A DNA stretch of 64,000 nt from Chakrabartyella piscis (GTDB lineage: Bacteria > Bacillota > Clostridia > Lachnospirales > Anaerotignaceae): positions 2,852,001-2,916,000 of the forward strand of contig CP092441.1 in NCBI GenBank assembly GCA_030067835.1, read 5' to 3'. The stretch's first letter is position 1. The number at the start of each line of letters is the position of its first letter. Both the position numbers and the translations under genes were made by a program. The notes under the pieces were generated by a model. That model was not told the origin of the DNA and did not search any database. It saw only the letters and a program-made list of their open reading frames with translations. Shown here one piece after another: positions 34,288-44,520 of this stretch.

Positions 34288-34728
34288 TTAGATCACCTCT
34301 GCTTTTCCGCCGGCTGCTTCAATCTTTTCCTTAGCAATTTCACTGTAGTAATTTACTTGGATTGTAAGCTTTCTTTCTAATTCACCGTTACCGAGGATTT
34401 TCACGCCATCACGAGGATTGCTGATCAAACCAACGGATTTCAAAGCATTGATGTCAACTACTGTATCATTTTCGAAAACATTCAACATATTTACGTTGAT
34501 TGCTACGATATTTTTGCTGTTTCTACAAGTAAAACCTCTTTTTGGAAGACGTCTGTACAAAGGCATTTGACCGCCTTCAAAACCAGCTTTACCGCCAGTA
34601 CCAGCACGTTGGCCTTGACCTTTATGACCTCTACCAGCTGTTTTACCGTTACCTGTTGCATGACCTCTACCACGTCTCCAAGCTTTTTCTTTGGAGCCAG
34701 CTGCTGGTCTCAATTCGCATAAGTTCAT
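34288..34728 (-). CDS. rplO: Ribosomal protein L15
   Basis: A 146-residue late-assembly large-subunit protein: LCELRPAAGSKEKAWRRGRG, the Gly/Arg-rich GHKGQGQRAGTGGKAGFEGG and a C-terminal KIEAAGGKAEVI. Normal position between rpmD and secY. Confidence 0.97.
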   Translation of the reverse strand: MNLCELRPAAGSKEKAWRRGRGHATGNGKTAGRGHKGQGQRAGTGGKAGFEGGQMPLYRRLPKRGFTCRNSKNIVAINVNMLNVFENDTVVDINALKSVGLISNPRDGVKILGNGELERKLTIQVNYYSEIAKEKIEAAGGKAEVI

Positions 34729-34745
34729 TTGTGCACCTCCTCAAA

Positions 34746-34931
34746 TCAAATTTCTTCAACTTTTACAAGGTGGCTAATTTGGTGAATCATACCTCTAATA
34801 GCCGCATTGTCTTGTTGAACCACACTGCTGTGTGTTTTTTTAAGTCCCATTGCTTGAACTGTTCTTTTATGTTTCGGAATTGCTCCGATTGTAGATTTCA
34901 CCAAAGTGATTTTTAATTCAGCCACTGTCAA
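34746..34931 (-). CDS. rpmD: Ribosomal protein L30
   Basis: A 61-residue protein with the short bacterial L30 fold (LKITLVKSTIGAIPKHKRTV; GMIHQISHLVKV). Located between rpsE and rplO with a 7-base gap to rpsE. Confidence 0.96.
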   Translation of the reverse strand: MTVAELKITLVKSTIGAIPKHKRTVQAMGLKKTHSSVVQQDNAAIRGMIHQISHLVKVEEI

Positions 34932-34938
34932 TTCCTCC

Positions 34939-35439
34939 TTAACCTAAGAGTTCTTCAACAGTAAGACCACGAAGTTTTGCAACTTCTTCAGGTGTTGTCG
35001 CTCTGGACAAACCTTCGATTGTTGCGCTAACAACGTTTCTCTTATTGTTAGAACCCAAGGATTTTGTTCTGATATTACGCACGCCAGCCAATTCCAATAC
35101 AGAACGAGCAGGACCACCAGCGATAACACCAGTACCTTCTGCAGCAGGCATCAACAATACTTGTGCACTGCCGTATACGCCTTTTACTTCATGGAAGATA
35201 CTATCTACATCATTCATGTTTACTTTGATGATGTTTTTCATAGCGTCTTCTTTACCTTTACGGATCGCATCAGGAATTTCCGCTGCTTTACCCATACCGC
35301 AACCAACGTGGCCATTGCCATCGCCAACTACAACGAGTGCTGCGAATCTAAATGTACGACCACCTTTAACAACCTTAGTTACACGGTTGATGGTTACTAC
35401 TTTATCTTTCAGATCTAAAGTACTTGGATCGATTTTCAT
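34939..35439 (-). CDS. rpsE: Ribosomal protein S5
   Basis: A 166-residue accuracy-related small-subunit protein: double-stranded RNA-binding-like N-domain ([34 protein letters not shown]) and C-domain [19 protein letters not shown]. Preceded by AAGGAGG. Confidence 0.97.
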   Translation of the reverse strand: MKIDPSTLDLKDKVVTINRVTKVVKGGRTFRFAALVVVGDGNGHVGCGMGKAAEIPDAIRKGKEDAMKNIIKVNMNDVDSIFHEVKGVYGSAQVLLMPAAEGTGVIAGGPARSVLELAGVRNIRTKSLGSNNKRNVVSATIEGLSRATTPEEVAKLRGLTVEELLG

Positions 35440-35459
35440 AAACTTACTTCCTCCTTGCC

Positions 35460-35828
35460 TTAGAATTGTAGTCCGGCTTCTCTTGCAGCATCTGCCAAAG
35501 CTTTCACTTTACCGTGGTAAACGAATCCGCCTCTGTCAAATACTACTTCAGTAATGCCTTTTTCAACTGCTTTTTTAGCAATTACTTCGCCAACAACTGC
35601 AGCTGCAGCAACTGTGGAAGTAAATTCTACTTTGCTAGCAACTTCAGATTCCATTGTAGATGCAGCAACAAGTGTAACACCTGCTACGTCATCAATCAAT
35701 TGTGCATACATATGCTTGTTGGATCTGAAAACTGCCAATCTTGGTCTTTGTGCTGTACCACTGATGTGGTTACGGATTCTGTAGTGTCTTTTGACACGAG
35801 CCGCAGCACGAGATGGCTTATTAATCAT
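35460..35828 (-). CDS. rplR: Ribosomal protein L18
   Basis: A 122-residue 5S rRNA-binding protein with [21 protein letters not shown] and the C-terminal [20 protein letters not shown]. It follows rplF by about 70 bases. Confidence 0.97.
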   Translation of the reverse strand: MINKPSRAAARVKRHYRIRNHISGTAQRPRLAVFRSNKHMYAQLIDDVAGVTLVAASTMESEVASKVEFTSTVAAAAVVGEVIAKKAVEKGITEVVFDRGGFVYHGKVKALADAAREAGLQF

Positions 35829-35899
35829 TGTATGTTCACTCCATTTCTTAAAAATTAGTCATTTTCCGATATAAATAGATTTACGCAACCTTAGCGAAA

Positions 35900-36442
35900 T
35901 TATTTCTTACCGGTCTTACCAACTTTACGTCTGATTCTTTCGTCAGAGTATTTGATCCCTTTACCTTTGTAAGGTTCTGGTGGTCTTTTTGTTCTGATTT
36001 CAGCTGCAAATTGACCAACTTTTTCTTTATCAATACCTTTAACGATGATTTTGTTTGTGCCTTCTACAATAGATTCAATTCCATCTGGATCTTCCATGAT
36101 CACTGGATGAGAATAACCTAATGTCAAAGTCAATTTTTTACCAGCTTTTGCTGCTCTGTAACCAACACCGTTGATTTCCAAAGTTTTTTGATATCCTTCT
36201 GTAACACCAACGATCATGTTGAAAAGCAATGTTCTTGTCAAACCGTGAAGTGCTTTGTGTTTTTTCAATTCACTTGGTCTGTCAACAACGATTACTCCAT
36301 CTTCCATCGCGATGTTCATGTCTGCGGAAAATTTTCTCTCAAGTGTTCCTTGAGGTCCTTTTACTGTAACCAAGTTACCTTCGCCGATTTTGATTTCAAC
36401 GTTTGCAGGAACTGTTACAGGCAATCTACCAATTCTGGACAT
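35900..36442 (-). CDS. rplF: Ribosomal protein L6
   Basis: A 180-residue protein of two related domains ([19 protein letters not shown]-terminal [19 protein letters not shown]) near the factor-binding stalk. Confidence 0.97.
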   Translation of the reverse strand: MSRIGRLPVTVPANVEIKIGEGNLVTVKGPQGTLERKFSADMNIAMEDGVIVVDRPSELKKHKALHGLTRTLLFNMIVGVTEGYQKTLEINGVGYRAAKAGKKLTLTLGYSHPVIMEDPDGIESIVEGTNKIIVKGIDKEKVGQFAAEIRTKRPPEPYKGKGIKYSDERIRRKVGKTGKK

Positions 36443-36470
36443 GGTCTGCTCCTCCTATATATCTCTCTAA

Positions 36471-36872
36471 TTACCAAACAAAAGCGATTACTTCGCCGCC
36501 GATGTTTGCGTTTCTTGCTTCTTTATCTGTCATCAAACCTTGGCTTGTGGAGATAATTGCGATGCCCAAACCGCCCAAAACTTTAGGCAATTCATCTGCA
36601 CCAGCAAAAACTCTAAGACCAGGTTTGGAAATTCTTTTGATACCTGTGATAACTTTGTCATTTTTGGTTTCGCCATATTTAAGACTCACACGAATAGTAG
36701 CTTTTACACCATCTTCGATGACTTCATAACCTTTAACGTAACCTTCTTTGATCAAAATGTCTGCAATTGCTTTTTTCATTTTGGAAGCAGGAACATCTAC
36801 AGTATCGTGTTTCGCTGTGTTACCGTTTCTGATTCTTGTAAGCATATCAGCAATAGGATCGCTCATTGACAT
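36471..36872 (-). CDS. rpsH: Ribosomal protein S8
   Basis: A 133-residue 16S rRNA-binding protein ([15 protein letters not shown]-terminal [19 protein letters not shown]). In other bacteria S8 is the repressor of the spc operon. Confidence 0.97.
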   Translation of the reverse strand: MSMSDPIADMLTRIRNGNTAKHDTVDVPASKMKKAIADILIKEGYVKGYEVIEDGVKATIRVSLKYGETKNDKVITGIKRISKPGLRVFAGADELPKVLGGLGIAIISTSQGLMTDKEARNANIGGEVIAFVW

Positions 36873-36891
36873 TTGAATTCCTCCTTTCTTA

Positions 36892-37077
36892 TTACCAGCT
36901 TGCTTTTTTCACGCCGGGAATTTGACCTTTGTATGCCAATTCACGGAAGCAAATACGGCAGATTCCATATTTTTTCAAAACAGAGTGAGGTCTACCACAA
37001 ACTCTGCAACGAGTGTAAGCTCTAGTAGAGAACTTTGGCTCTCTTTGTTGCTTTACAATCATAGATTTTTTAGCCAT
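36892..37077 (-). CDS. rpsN: Ribosomal protein S14, type Z
   Basis: A 61-residue zinc-binding S14: CRVCGRPH and [17 protein letters not shown] give the C-x2-C...C-x2-C site, the short Gram-positive form. Confidence 0.97.
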   Translation of the reverse strand: MAKKSMIVKQQREPKFSTRAYTRCRVCGRPHSVLKKYGICRICFRELAYKGQIPGVKKASW

Positions 37078-37094
37078 TTTTGTCCCTCCCTTGA

Positions 37095-37634
37095 TTATTT
37101 TGCGAATGGCATGTTGAACAATTTAAGCAATTCTCTTGCTTCTTCGTCAGTATTAGCTGTTGTTACGAAAACGATGTCCATACCTCTGATTTTGTCAATT
37201 TTATCATATTCAATTTCAGGGAAGATCAATTGTTCTTTGATACCCATTGTGTAGTTACCACGTCCGTCAAAGCTGTTTGCTTTAACACCACGGAAGTCAC
37301 GTACACGAGGAAGAGCGATATTGATAAGTCTATCAGCGAATTCATACATTCTATCGCCTCTCAAAGTTGTTTTGCAACCGATGCTCACACCTTCACGAAG
37401 TTTGAATGCAGCAATAGATTTTTTTGCTTTTGTGATAACTGGTTTTTGACCTGCGATGATAGTCATATCTTTCACAGCACCGTCCAAAACTTTAGCATTT
37501 TCTTTTGCTTCGCCAACACCCATATTGATGATGATTTTTTCCAATTTAGGCACAGCCATTTTATTTGTATATGCGAATTTTTCCATCATAGCTGGAACAA
37601 CTTCTGCATTATAAAAATCTCTTAATCTGGTCAT
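37095..37634 (-). CDS. rplE: Ribosomal protein L5
   Basis: A 179-residue 5S rRNA-binding protein ([23 protein letters not shown]-type [34 protein letters not shown]). Confidence 0.97.
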   Translation of the reverse strand: MTRLRDFYNAEVVPAMMEKFAYTNKMAVPKLEKIIINMGVGEAKENAKVLDGAVKDMTIIAGQKPVITKAKKSIAAFKLREGVSIGCKTTLRGDRMYEFADRLINIALPRVRDFRGVKANSFDGRGNYTMGIKEQLIFPEIEYDKIDKIRGMDIVFVTTANTDEEARELLKLFNMPFAK

Positions 37635-37656
37635 TGTTTACCTCCTTTCACAGGGA

Positions 37657-37968
37657 TTATTTGATCACTTCGCCTGTCTTTTTTGCTACTCTTACTTTTT
37701 TACCATCTTTGATCATAACACCAAGACGAGTTGCTTTGCCATTGTGCAAATACATTACGTTGGATGCATCAATAAAGTTTTCTCTTTTGATGATACCACC
37801 TTGTTGATTTGCTGGGCTTGGTTTTGTATGTTTGGAAATTAAATTAACGCCTTCCACGATTACTCTACCATTTTTTTTGTCAACTTTTTGGATTTTACCT
37901 TGTTTGCCTTTATCTTTACCAGCAATGACAACAACTGTATCACCAGTTTTCAATTTCATGTTAGCCAC
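37657..37968 (-). CDS. rplX: Ribosomal protein L24
   Basis: A 103-residue KOW-domain assembly initiator ([35 protein letters not shown]). Confidence 0.97.
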   Translation of the reverse strand: MANMKLKTGDTVVVIAGKDKGKQGKIQKVDKKNGRVIVEGVNLISKHTKPSPANQQGGIIKRENFIDASNVMYLHNGKATRLGVMIKDGKKVRVAKKTGEVIK

Positions 37969-37981
37969 CTAGCACACCTCC

Positions 37982-38350
37982 TTATAATACTTCAGGTGCA
38001 AGAGAGAGAATTTTCATGAATTGTTTTTCTCTCAATTCTCTTGCAACAGGCCCAAAGATACGTGTACCTCTAGGGTTTTTGTCATCTTTAATGATTACTG
38101 CTGCATTGTCATCAAATTTGATGTAGCTACCATCAGCTCTACCGATAGAGTGTACTGTTCTAACAACAACAGCTTTTACTACGTCACCTTTTTTTACAAC
38201 GCCGCCGGGTGTTGCATCTTTAACTGCAGCAACGATAACATCGCCTACACCAGCATATCTTCTTGTAGAGCCACCAAGTACTCTAATGCAAAGGAGTTCT
38301 TTCGCTCCGGAATTATCTGCAACTTTTAATCTGGTTTCTTGTTGAACCAT
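37982..38350 (-). CDS. rplN: Ribosomal protein L14
   Basis: A 122-residue protein at the subunit interface ([36 protein letters not shown]). Start at 38350 after GAGGAGG; the upstream extension in frame is unsupported. Confidence 0.97.
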   Translation of the reverse strand: MVQQETRLKVADNSGAKELLCIRVLGGSTRRYAGVGDVIVAAVKDATPGGVVKKGDVVKAVVVRTVHSIGRADGSYIKFDDNAAVIIKDDKNPRGTRIFGPVARELREKQFMKILSLAPEVL

Positions 38351-38376
38351 TTGAATGCCTCCTCTCTTAAGCAGGA

Positions 38377-38634
38377 TTATTTTGCTTTTTCGATGATGGA
38401 AACCAATCTCCATCTTTTGTCCTTGGACAAAGGTCTTGTTTCCATAACTTTTACTCTATCACCCATACCACATTCGTTGTTTTCATCATGTGCTTTCAAT
38501 TTGTATGTTCTGTTAACAATTTTACCATACAAAGGGTGTTTTACTTTATCTTCTACAGCAACAACGATTGTTTTATCCATTTTGTCACTGACAACTTTAC
38601 CAATTCTGGTCTTACGAAGATTTCTTTCTTCCAC
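38377..38634 (-). CDS. rpsQ: Ribosomal protein S17
   Basis: An 85-residue OB-fold 16S-binding protein ([37 protein letters not shown]). Confidence 0.97.
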   Translation of the reverse strand: MEERNLRKTRIGKVVSDKMDKTIVVAVEDKVKHPLYGKIVNRTYKLKAHDENNECGMGDRVKVMETRPLSKDKRWRLVSIIEKAK

Positions 38635-38663
38635 AATGAGTTCCTCCTTTCATAGACCTATGA

Positions 38664-38873
38664 TTATTCTGCTGCTCTCGCTTTTTGTGTAATCACTGTC
38701 TGGATTCTTGCAATGCTTTTACGAACTTCCTTGATTCTTGCTGTATTGTCCAATTGATTTGTTGCGTTTTGGAATCTCAAGTTGAACAATTCTTTTTTAG
38801 CAGAGACAAGGTCTTTTTGTAACTCATCTGCAGTCTTACCCATCAATTCATTTACATAACCTTTAGTTTTCAC
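38664..38873 (-). CDS. rpmC: Ribosomal protein L29
   Basis: A 69-residue two-helix protein near the exit tunnel ([30 protein letters not shown]). Its ATG overlaps the rplP stop by 4 bases. Confidence 0.96.
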   Translation of the reverse strand: MKTKGYVNELMGKTADELQKDLVSAKKELFNLRFQNATNQLDNTARIKEVRKSIARIQTVITQKARAAE

Positions 38874-39307
38874 TGCTGATCACCTGCCATTTCCAATGCT
38901 TCTGCTTTCGTAACGATTTTACATTTAATAGGAAGTTTGTGAATTGCAAGTCTCAAAGCTTCTCTAGCTGCTTCTTCTGCTACGCCACCGATTTCGAACA
39001 TTACTCTACCTGGTTTTACTACCGCTACCCAATATTCAGGTGCTCCTTTACCGGAACCCATACGAGTACCGATAGGTTTTGCGGATACTGGTTTGTCTGG
39101 GAATACTTTAATCCAAACGTCACCACCACGACGAATGTGTCTTGTCATCGCAATACGTGCTGCTTCGATTTGATTGGATGTAATCCAGCTTGGCTCCATA
39201 GCCATGATACCATATTCTCCGTAAGTTACTTTGTTCCCTCTGAGTGCGCGACCCTTCATGGAACCTCTTTGTTGCTTACGATGTTTCACTCTTTTAGGCA
39301 TTAACAT
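38870..39307 (-). CDS. rplP: Ribosomal protein L16
   Basis: A 145-residue protein by the A-site finger ([24 protein letters not shown]-like [20 protein letters not shown]). Either the ATG at 39307 or the one two codons later could be used; the first has better spacing to AAGGAGG. Confidence 0.97.
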   Translation of the reverse strand: MLMPKRVKHRKQQRGSMKGRALRGNKVTYGEYGIMAMEPSWITSNQIEAARIAMTRHIRRGGDVWIKVFPDKPVSAKPIGTRMGSGKGAPEYWVAVVKPGRVMFEIGGVAEEAAREALRLAIHKLPIKCKIVTKAEALEMAGDQQ

Positions 39308-39308
39308 A

Positions 39309-39971
39309 TTACTTTGCGCCTCCTTCCTTTTTCACTGCTTTAACAGGAAGAACTTCACCTTTGTAGATCCATACTTTTACGCCAACTTTGCCGTAAGTAG
39401 TATCAGCTTCTGCAAAACCGTAGTCAATATCTGCACGCAATGTTTGAAGAGGAATAGTTCCTTCGTGGTAATGTTCTGTACGAGCCATATCAGCACCGCC
39501 CAAACGACCACTTACTCCAGTTTTGATACCTTTAGCACCGAATTTCATTGTTCTACCCATTGCTTGTTTCATAGCACGACGGAAAGTTACACGATTTTCC
39601 AAGTCCAATGCGATTTTTTCAGCAACCAATGTAGCATCCAATTCAGGTCTTTTGATTTCATCAATGTTAACAGAAACCTTTTGTGTTGTAAGTTTTTGGA
39701 TTTTGGCTTTCAATTCTTCAATTGCTTGGCCGTTTTTACCAATAACAATACCAGGTTTTGCTGTGCTTACTGTTACTTTGATTTTTCCAGCTGTTCTTTC
39801 GATAGCAATTTTGGAAACGCCAGCAGCAAACAATTCTTTTTTGATGAATTTTCTAATTTTTACGTCTTCAACAAGGTAATCAGCGAAGTTATCTTTTCCA
39901 GCATACCATTTTGTATCCCAGTCTTTGATGATTCCGACTCTCAAACCATGTGGATTTACTTTTTGTCCCAT
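39309..39971 (-). CDS. rpsC: Ribosomal protein S3
   Basis: A 220-residue mRNA-entry protein: [20 protein letters not shown], a KH domain with [16 protein letters not shown], and the C-domain [20 protein letters not shown]. Confidence 0.97.
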   Translation of the reverse strand: MGQKVNPHGLRVGIIKDWDTKWYAGKDNFADYLVEDVKIRKFIKKELFAAGVSKIAIERTAGKIKVTVSTAKPGIVIGKNGQAIEELKAKIQKLTTQKVSVNIDEIKRPELDATLVAEKIALDLENRVTFRRAMKQAMGRTMKFGAKGIKTGVSGRLGGADMARTEHYHEGTIPLQTLRADIDYGFAEADTTYGKVGVKVWIYKGEVLPVKAVKKEGGAK

Positions 39972-39983
39972 TTTTCTACCTCC

Positions 39984-40373
39984 TTATCTCTCATTGAGAA
40001 TGATGGAAATATGGCAAGATCTTTTTAAGATGCGATATGCTCTGCCTTGTGCTCTAGGGCGAATTCTTTTCATTGTTGGACCCTGATCTGCACTTACCTC
40101 TTCCACATACAATTTACTTACGTCCATACCCAAGTTATTTTCTGCATTTGCTACTGCGGATTTCAAAACTTTCGCAATAATTTCAGATGCAAATCTTGGA
40201 GAATAATTCAATATCGCTGCTGCTGTAACAACGTCTTTTCCTTTAATTTGATCCAAAACGATTTTGCCTTTGGATGCAGGAATACCAACGTATTTCGCAG
40301 ATGCGTGAGGTCGTTTTTCTTGTACTGCAATATTTCTTTCTTTTTTAATCTGGCTTCTATGACCCTTTGCCAT
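39984..40373 (-). CDS. rplV: Ribosomal protein L22
   Basis: A 129-residue exit-tunnel protein (YVGIPASKGKIVLDQIKGKD; tunnel hairpin GPTMKRIRPRAQGRAYRI). Confidence 0.97.
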   Translation of the reverse strand: MAKGHRSQIKKERNIAVQEKRPHASAKYVGIPASKGKIVLDQIKGKDVVTAAAILNYSPRFASEIIAKVLKSAVANAENNLGMDVSKLYVEEVSADQGPTMKRIRPRAQGRAYRILKRSCHISIILNER

Positions 40374-40398
40374 GAACGAAACCTCCTTCCGTTATCAA

Positions 40399-40686
40399 TT
40401 ATTTGCGAACTTTAGATTTCTTTTCTGCGTCTTTACCATGACCTCTGTAACTTCTAGTCAAAGCAAACTCGCCAAGTTTGTGTCCTACCATATCTTCTGT
40501 GATATATACAGGCACATGTTTTCTACCGTCATAAACTGCAATTGTATGTCCGATCATATCAGGGAAAATTGTAGAACGACGGGACCATGTTTTGATTACA
40601 TTCTTTTCGCCTGCTGCATTCATTGCATCAATCTTATTCAAAAGATGATCATCAGCGAAAGGTCCTTTTTTGAGTGATCTGCTCAT
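40399..40686 (-). CDS. rpsS: Ribosomal protein S19
   Basis: A 95-residue head protein ([35 protein letters not shown]). AAGGAGG precedes the ATG. Confidence 0.97.
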   Translation of the reverse strand: MSRSLKKGPFADDHLLNKIDAMNAAGEKNVIKTWSRRSTIFPDMIGHTIAVYDGRKHVPVYITEDMVGHKLGEFALTRSYRGHGKDAEKKSKVRK

Positions 40687-40738
40687 GTTTGACTCCTCCT
40701 TGTTTCGTGTTTTTTTGTGCTATGCACATTCCGATCTA

Positions 40739-41569
40739 TTAACCGTTTCTACGGCGAACGATATATTTGTTGGAAGCTTTGTGTTTCTTTCTTGTTTTGT
40801 AACCCATTGCTGGTTTACCCCAAGGTGTCATTGGAGCTGGACGACCGATAGGAGCACGACCTTCACCACCACCGTGAGGGTGATCGTTAGGATTCATTAC
40901 AGAACCTCTTACTGTAGGTCTGATACCCATGTGACGTTTTCTACCAGCTTTACCGATGTGAACCAAGTTGTGGTCTGTGTTACCAATTTGACCGATAGTA
41001 GCTCTACATTCGATTGGAAGCAATCTCATTTCGCCAGAAGGAAGTTTGACTGTTGCATATTTGCCTTCTTTCGCCATCAATTGCGCTACGTTACCAGCGG
41101 AACGAACCAATTGGCCGCCTTTACCTGGTTTCATTTCGATGTTGTGAATGCTAGTACCAACTGGGATACAGCTCATAGGCAATGTGTTGCCCAATTTTAC
41201 TTCAGCATCAGGGCCATTCATGATTTGTTCTCCAACTTGAAGACCAACTGGAGCCAAGATGTAAGCTTTTTGACCATCAGCATAAGCGATCAAAGCGATG
41301 TTCGCTGTTCTGTTTGGATCGTATTCAATTGCTTTAACTGTTGCAGCAACACCATCTTTATTTCTTTTGAAATCAACCAATCTGTATTTGATTTTGTGAC
41401 CGCCACCTCTGTGACGTACTGTCAATTTACCTTGGTTATTTCTACCTGAATTTTTCTTAAGGTGTACCACCAAAGATTTTTCAGGAGTTGATTTTGTAAT
41501 TTCATCAAAAGCGGACACAGTCATGTGTCTTCTAGATGGGGTATAGGGTTTATATCTTTTAATTGCCAT
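40739..41569 (-). CDS. rplB: Ribosomal protein L2
   Basis: A 276-residue peptidyl-transferase-centre protein ([37 protein letters not shown]) of standard length. The HGGGEG stretch near the C-terminus carries the conserved His of the family. Confidence 0.98.
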   Translation of the reverse strand: MAIKRYKPYTPSRRHMTVSAFDEITKSTPEKSLVVHLKKNSGRNNQGKLTVRHRGGGHKIKYRLVDFKRNKDGVAATVKAIEYDPNRTANIALIAYADGQKAYILAPVGLQVGEQIMNGPDAEVKLGNTLPMSCIPVGTSIHNIEMKPGKGGQLVRSAGNVAQLMAKEGKYATVKLPSGEMRLLPIECRATIGQIGNTDHNLVHIGKAGRKRHMGIRPTVRGSVMNPNDHPHGGGEGRAPIGRPAPMTPWGKPAMGYKTRKKHKASNKYIVRRRNG

Positions 41570-41656
41570 CTTCTTCTACACTCCTTTCGAGTTTTTGTAT
41601 CGTTTACACGTTACCGTGTGTTTTGCATATATTTCCGACGTCCTTCAGGTTATGAA

Positions 41657-41956
41657 TTACATACCTTGGAAGATTTCGATTTCTTTGCTATCTGCTGTCA
41701 ATTTAACGATTGCTTTTTTGAACTTAGGTGTTCTACCGAAGTGAACGCCACGTCTTTTAGGTTTGCCATCGTAGTTCATTGTGTTTACAGCTGCAACCTT
41801 TGTGCCTGCGAACATTTTTTCTACTGCATCTTTCACTTGGGCTTTAGTAGCTTCTGGGTGCACGATGAAAGTATATTTTTTTTCGTCCATTACAGACATA
41901 CTGTTTTCTGTAATAACAGGTTTTTGGATTACGTCATAATATTTCAAATCAGCCAT
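41657..41956 (-). CDS. rplW: Ribosomal protein L23
   Basis: A 99-residue docking protein for trigger factor and SRP ([36 protein letters not shown]). Its ATG shares one base with the rplD stop. Confidence 0.97.
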   Translation of the reverse strand: MADLKYYDVIQKPVITENSMSVMDEKKYTFIVHPEATKAQVKDAVEKMFAGTKVAAVNTMNYDGKPKRRGVHFGRTPKFKKAIVKLTADSKEIEIFQGM

Positions 41957-42576
41957 TATGCGTACACCTCCTCGATTTTAGCAACCGCTTCTTTTGTTAC
42001 AACCAATGTGTTGTATTTCAACAAGTCGTAAACATTAATTGTGCTTACGGAAGCTGTTTTTACTTCAGGAATATTTCTTGCGGAAAGCATAACATTTGTG
42101 TTTGTACCGTCCATAACGATCAATGCGTTGCCACATTTGATGTTTTCCAATACTTTCACCATTTCTTTTGTTTTTACATCCGCCATTGTGAGTTCATCCA
42201 CAACGATAATTTTGCCTTCAATTGCTTTTGTAGAAAGAGCAGATTGCAAAGCCAATCTTTTCACTTTCTTGTTCAATTTGAAGGAGTAGTCTCTTGGTTT
42301 TGGAGCGAATACAACGCCACCGCCAACCCATTGAGGGGAACGTGTGGAGCCTTGTCTAGCTCTACCAGTACCTTTTTGTCTAAAAGGTTTTCTACCACCA
42401 CCACGAACTTCTGCACGAGTTTTTGTGCTTTGTGTTCCTTGTCTTTGGTTTGCCAAATATTGAACAACTGCCAAGTGCATTACGTGTTCATTTGCTTCTA
42501 TACCGAAAATAGCGTCATTGAGTTCCAATTGACCTACTTCTGCGCCACTCATGTTTAATACTGCAACATTTGCCAT
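41956..42576 (-). CDS. rplD: Ribosomal protein L4
   Basis: A 206-residue exit-tunnel protein ([20 protein letters not shown]). L4 is the autoregulator of S10 operons in several bacteria and may act on the rpsJ leader here. Confidence 0.97.
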   Translation of the reverse strand: MANVAVLNMSGAEVGQLELNDAIFGIEANEHVMHLAVVQYLANQRQGTQSTKTRAEVRGGGRKPFRQKGTGRARQGSTRSPQWVGGGVVFAPKPRDYSFKLNKKVKRLALQSALSTKAIEGKIIVVDELTMADVKTKEMVKVLENIKCGNALIVMDGTNTNVMLSARNIPEVKTASVSTINVYDLLKYNTLVVTKEAVAKIEEVYA

Positions 42577-42603
42577 GTTAGTTTCCTCCTTTCGTAAAGT
42601 TTA

Positions 42604-43233
42604 TTATGCCTTTACGCTGTCTTTGATTACAAGAATAGCACCTTTAGGACCAGGAACAGCGCCCTTGATCAACAAGATGTTCTTTTCTGCATCAGCACGT
42701 ACGATTTCAAGATTTTGGATTGTGATTTTCACGCTACCCATGTGACCTGGCATTTTTTTGCCTTTTCTTACACGGCTAGGTGTTGCGGATGTACCCATAG
42801 AACCTGTAACTCTGTGAGATTTGGAACCATGTCCCATAGGTCCTCTGGAAGCATTGTATCTTTTGATAGTGGATTGGAATCCTTTACCTTTAGAGATACC
42901 AGTTGCATCAACTTTTTCACCAGCTGCAAATACATCTGCTTTGATTTCTGCGCCAACTTCGTAAGCGGAGATATCTTCCAATTTCAATTCTTTTACTACT
43001 TTTTTAGCTGTTACGCCAGCTTTGTCAAAATGACCTTGTTCAGGTTTGTTGACATGTTTTGCTTTTGCATCCATAAAACCAACTTGGATTGCTTCGTAAC
43101 CATCGTTTTCAACAGTTTTCTTTTGCACTACAACATTTGGGCCTGCTTCCAATACTGTTACAGGAACCAAAGTGCCGTTTTCTGCGAAGACTTGTGTCAT
43201 ACCGATTTTTTTAGCAATAATCGCTTTCTTCAT
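42604..43233 (-). CDS. rplC: Ribosomal protein L3
   Basis: A 209-residue assembly initiator ([37 protein letters not shown]). Start at 43233 with AGGAGG eight bases upstream. Preceded by a 237-nt untranslated spacer after rpsJ. Confidence 0.97.
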   Translation of the reverse strand: MKKAIIAKKIGMTQVFAENGTLVPVTVLEAGPNVVVQKKTVENDGYEAIQVGFMDAKAKHVNKPEQGHFDKAGVTAKKVVKELKLEDISAYEVGAEIKADVFAAGEKVDATGISKGKGFQSTIKRYNASRGPMGHGSKSHRVTGSMGTSATPSRVRKGKKMPGHMGSVKITIQNLEIVRADAEKNILLIKGAVPGPKGAILVIKDSVKA

Positions 43234-43470
43234 TTCTTGCACCTCCTAATTTTCTACAGCGGATTGCCTTCACACCAGATGGTGGTCAGGGAATCATACT
43301 AGATTCATATAAGAGTTGTTACAGATATTCTTTCACAAATTCTTCTTATATAAACCAGTTTTTTGGGTTTTTGCTTTTTTGTGTTGCTTCTTGTTGCGTA
43401 TTCATAAAATCTTCTCGGTCGTTGCATCGATTGATTTTTGAATTTTGTTTGTTGCCATTGTTTGATATTC
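43234..43470 (-). other. Structured 237-nt spacer between rpsJ and rplC
   Basis: No reading frame. The transcript can form an ATATAAGA/TCTTATAT stem enclosing about 28 bases and an ACCATCTGGT hairpin just before the rplC ribosome-binding site. Such a gap is unusual within an S10 operon and suggests a second regulatory leader. Confidence 0.5.
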
Positions 43471-43785
43471 TTATTTCATTACTTTAAGAGTAATGTCTAC
43501 ACCTGCTGGCAAATCCAAACGGCTGAGTGCGTCTGCTGTTTTTGCTGTAGGGCTCAAAATATCAATCAATCTTTTGTGTGTTCTCATTTCGAACTGCTCT
43601 CTAGAGTCTTTGTACTTGTGTACCGCTCTGATGATTGTTACTACTTCCTTTTTAGTTGGAAGTGGAATAGGTCCGCTGATTTGCGCTCCTGTTTTCTTAG
43701 CAGTTTCAATAATCTGCGCTGCAGATTGGTCGATCAACTTATGATCATATGCTTTTAGACTGATTCTGATTTTTGGGTTAGCCAT
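43471..43785 (-). CDS. rpsJ: Ribosomal protein S10
   Basis: A 104-residue protein, also the NusE antitermination factor ([40 protein letters not shown]). Start at 43785; the 19 extra in-frame codons upstream lie in the leader. First gene of the ribosomal supercluster. Confidence 0.97.
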   Translation of the reverse strand: MANPKIRISLKAYDHKLIDQSAAQIIETAKKTGAQISGPIPLPTKKEVVTIIRAVHKYKDSREQFEMRTHKRLIDILSPTAKTADALSRLDLPAGVDITLKVMK

Positions 43786-44037
43786 AAAAAAAGTCCCCTC
43801 CTTTTCGTACTTTGATTTCAGTACGACAAGTAGCGACTGCACACTTATCCGGGTGTTTCCTGCAACGGAGGATACGCAAGCACACTTCTAGCTCCTAGAA
43901 GCGATACTTCCCCTAATATTCAGTACAGTGACCTTGTCGCCCGGTTTCATGAACTGGACATCGCTCCACAGAAATACTCGTAAGTCCCATAATTTGGACT
44001 CCGACAACCTTCTGTCTCAACACTCTATGTCACAACA
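43786..44037 (-). promoter_or_regulatory. Long structured leader of the S10 operon
   Basis: About 250 nt from the predicted start of transcription to rpsJ. Stable hairpins include CTTCTAG-GAG-CTAGAAG (about 43886-43902), AGTCC/GGACT, and CGTACT/AGTACG right before AAAAGGAGG, which could hide or expose the ribosome-binding site. A ribosomal-protein-binding leader is likely; no match to a known class was recognised. Confidence 0.6.
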
Positions 44038-44043
44038 TGGATA

Positions 44044-44072
44044 ATTATATCGTATATTTCCTGATTTGGCAA
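44044..44072 (-). promoter_or_regulatory. Sigma-A promoter of the ribosomal supercluster
   Basis: On the minus strand TTGCCA, a 17-base spacer and TATAAT. Transcription would start near 44037. Confidence 0.85.
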
Positions 44073-44486
44073 GGGTTTTGTAAAAAGTTTTTGCTTATTT
44101 TTCTTAAATTTTTCACCAAATTTTAAATTAAAATCAACCAAACTTCATACATCATGCACAAATATCACTTTTGTCCATATGCTGTAATCACATGTCCATA
44201 ATAGAGCGGATTATTGCTGTTTTTCATCAATATTTTGTGTTTCTTCCTATTAAATAGGGTTTGTATCCATCAATTGGGTATGCAGGAGGATGATATCCTC
44301 CCCTACGAAATATAAATATATCGAGATAACTTGCGACCACAGGTCGCCCCTACAAAACCAACGAACAATACCTGCAAATGGTATTCACTGCACAACTTTG
44401 CACTTGTAGGGGATGGGTTCCCCATCCCCTAATATCACGCCACCACTGTAGGGGCGGACCTATGTGTCCGCCCGCTCACTCACTGC
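44073..44486. repeat. Gene-free region with four REP-like palindromes
   Basis: AT-rich up to about 44270, then palindromes at about 44282-44310 (GGAGGATGATATCCTCC), 44332-44358 (GCGACC/GGTCGC), 44404-44434 (GGGGATGGG/CCCATCCCC) and 44448-44475 (GGGCGGAC/GTCCGCCC). Two have CTAC feet, one GTAG, and the one at 44404 both. Confidence 0.85.
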
Positions 44487-44513
44487 AAAAAAAGGACGAC
44501 CTTTCGGTCGCCC
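44487..44513 (-). terminator. Terminator of the UPF0210 gene
   Basis: Stem GGGCGACC-GAAA-GGTCGTCC (one G-T pair) and seven T residues on the minus strand. The stem core is that of a REP palindrome. Confidence 0.9.
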
Positions 44514-44520
44514 ACACATA

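Noticed and set aside
43786-44037. tRNA or small RNA gene in the S10 leader
   Set aside because: No cloverleaf or CCA-type end; the region is better explained as a 5' leader.
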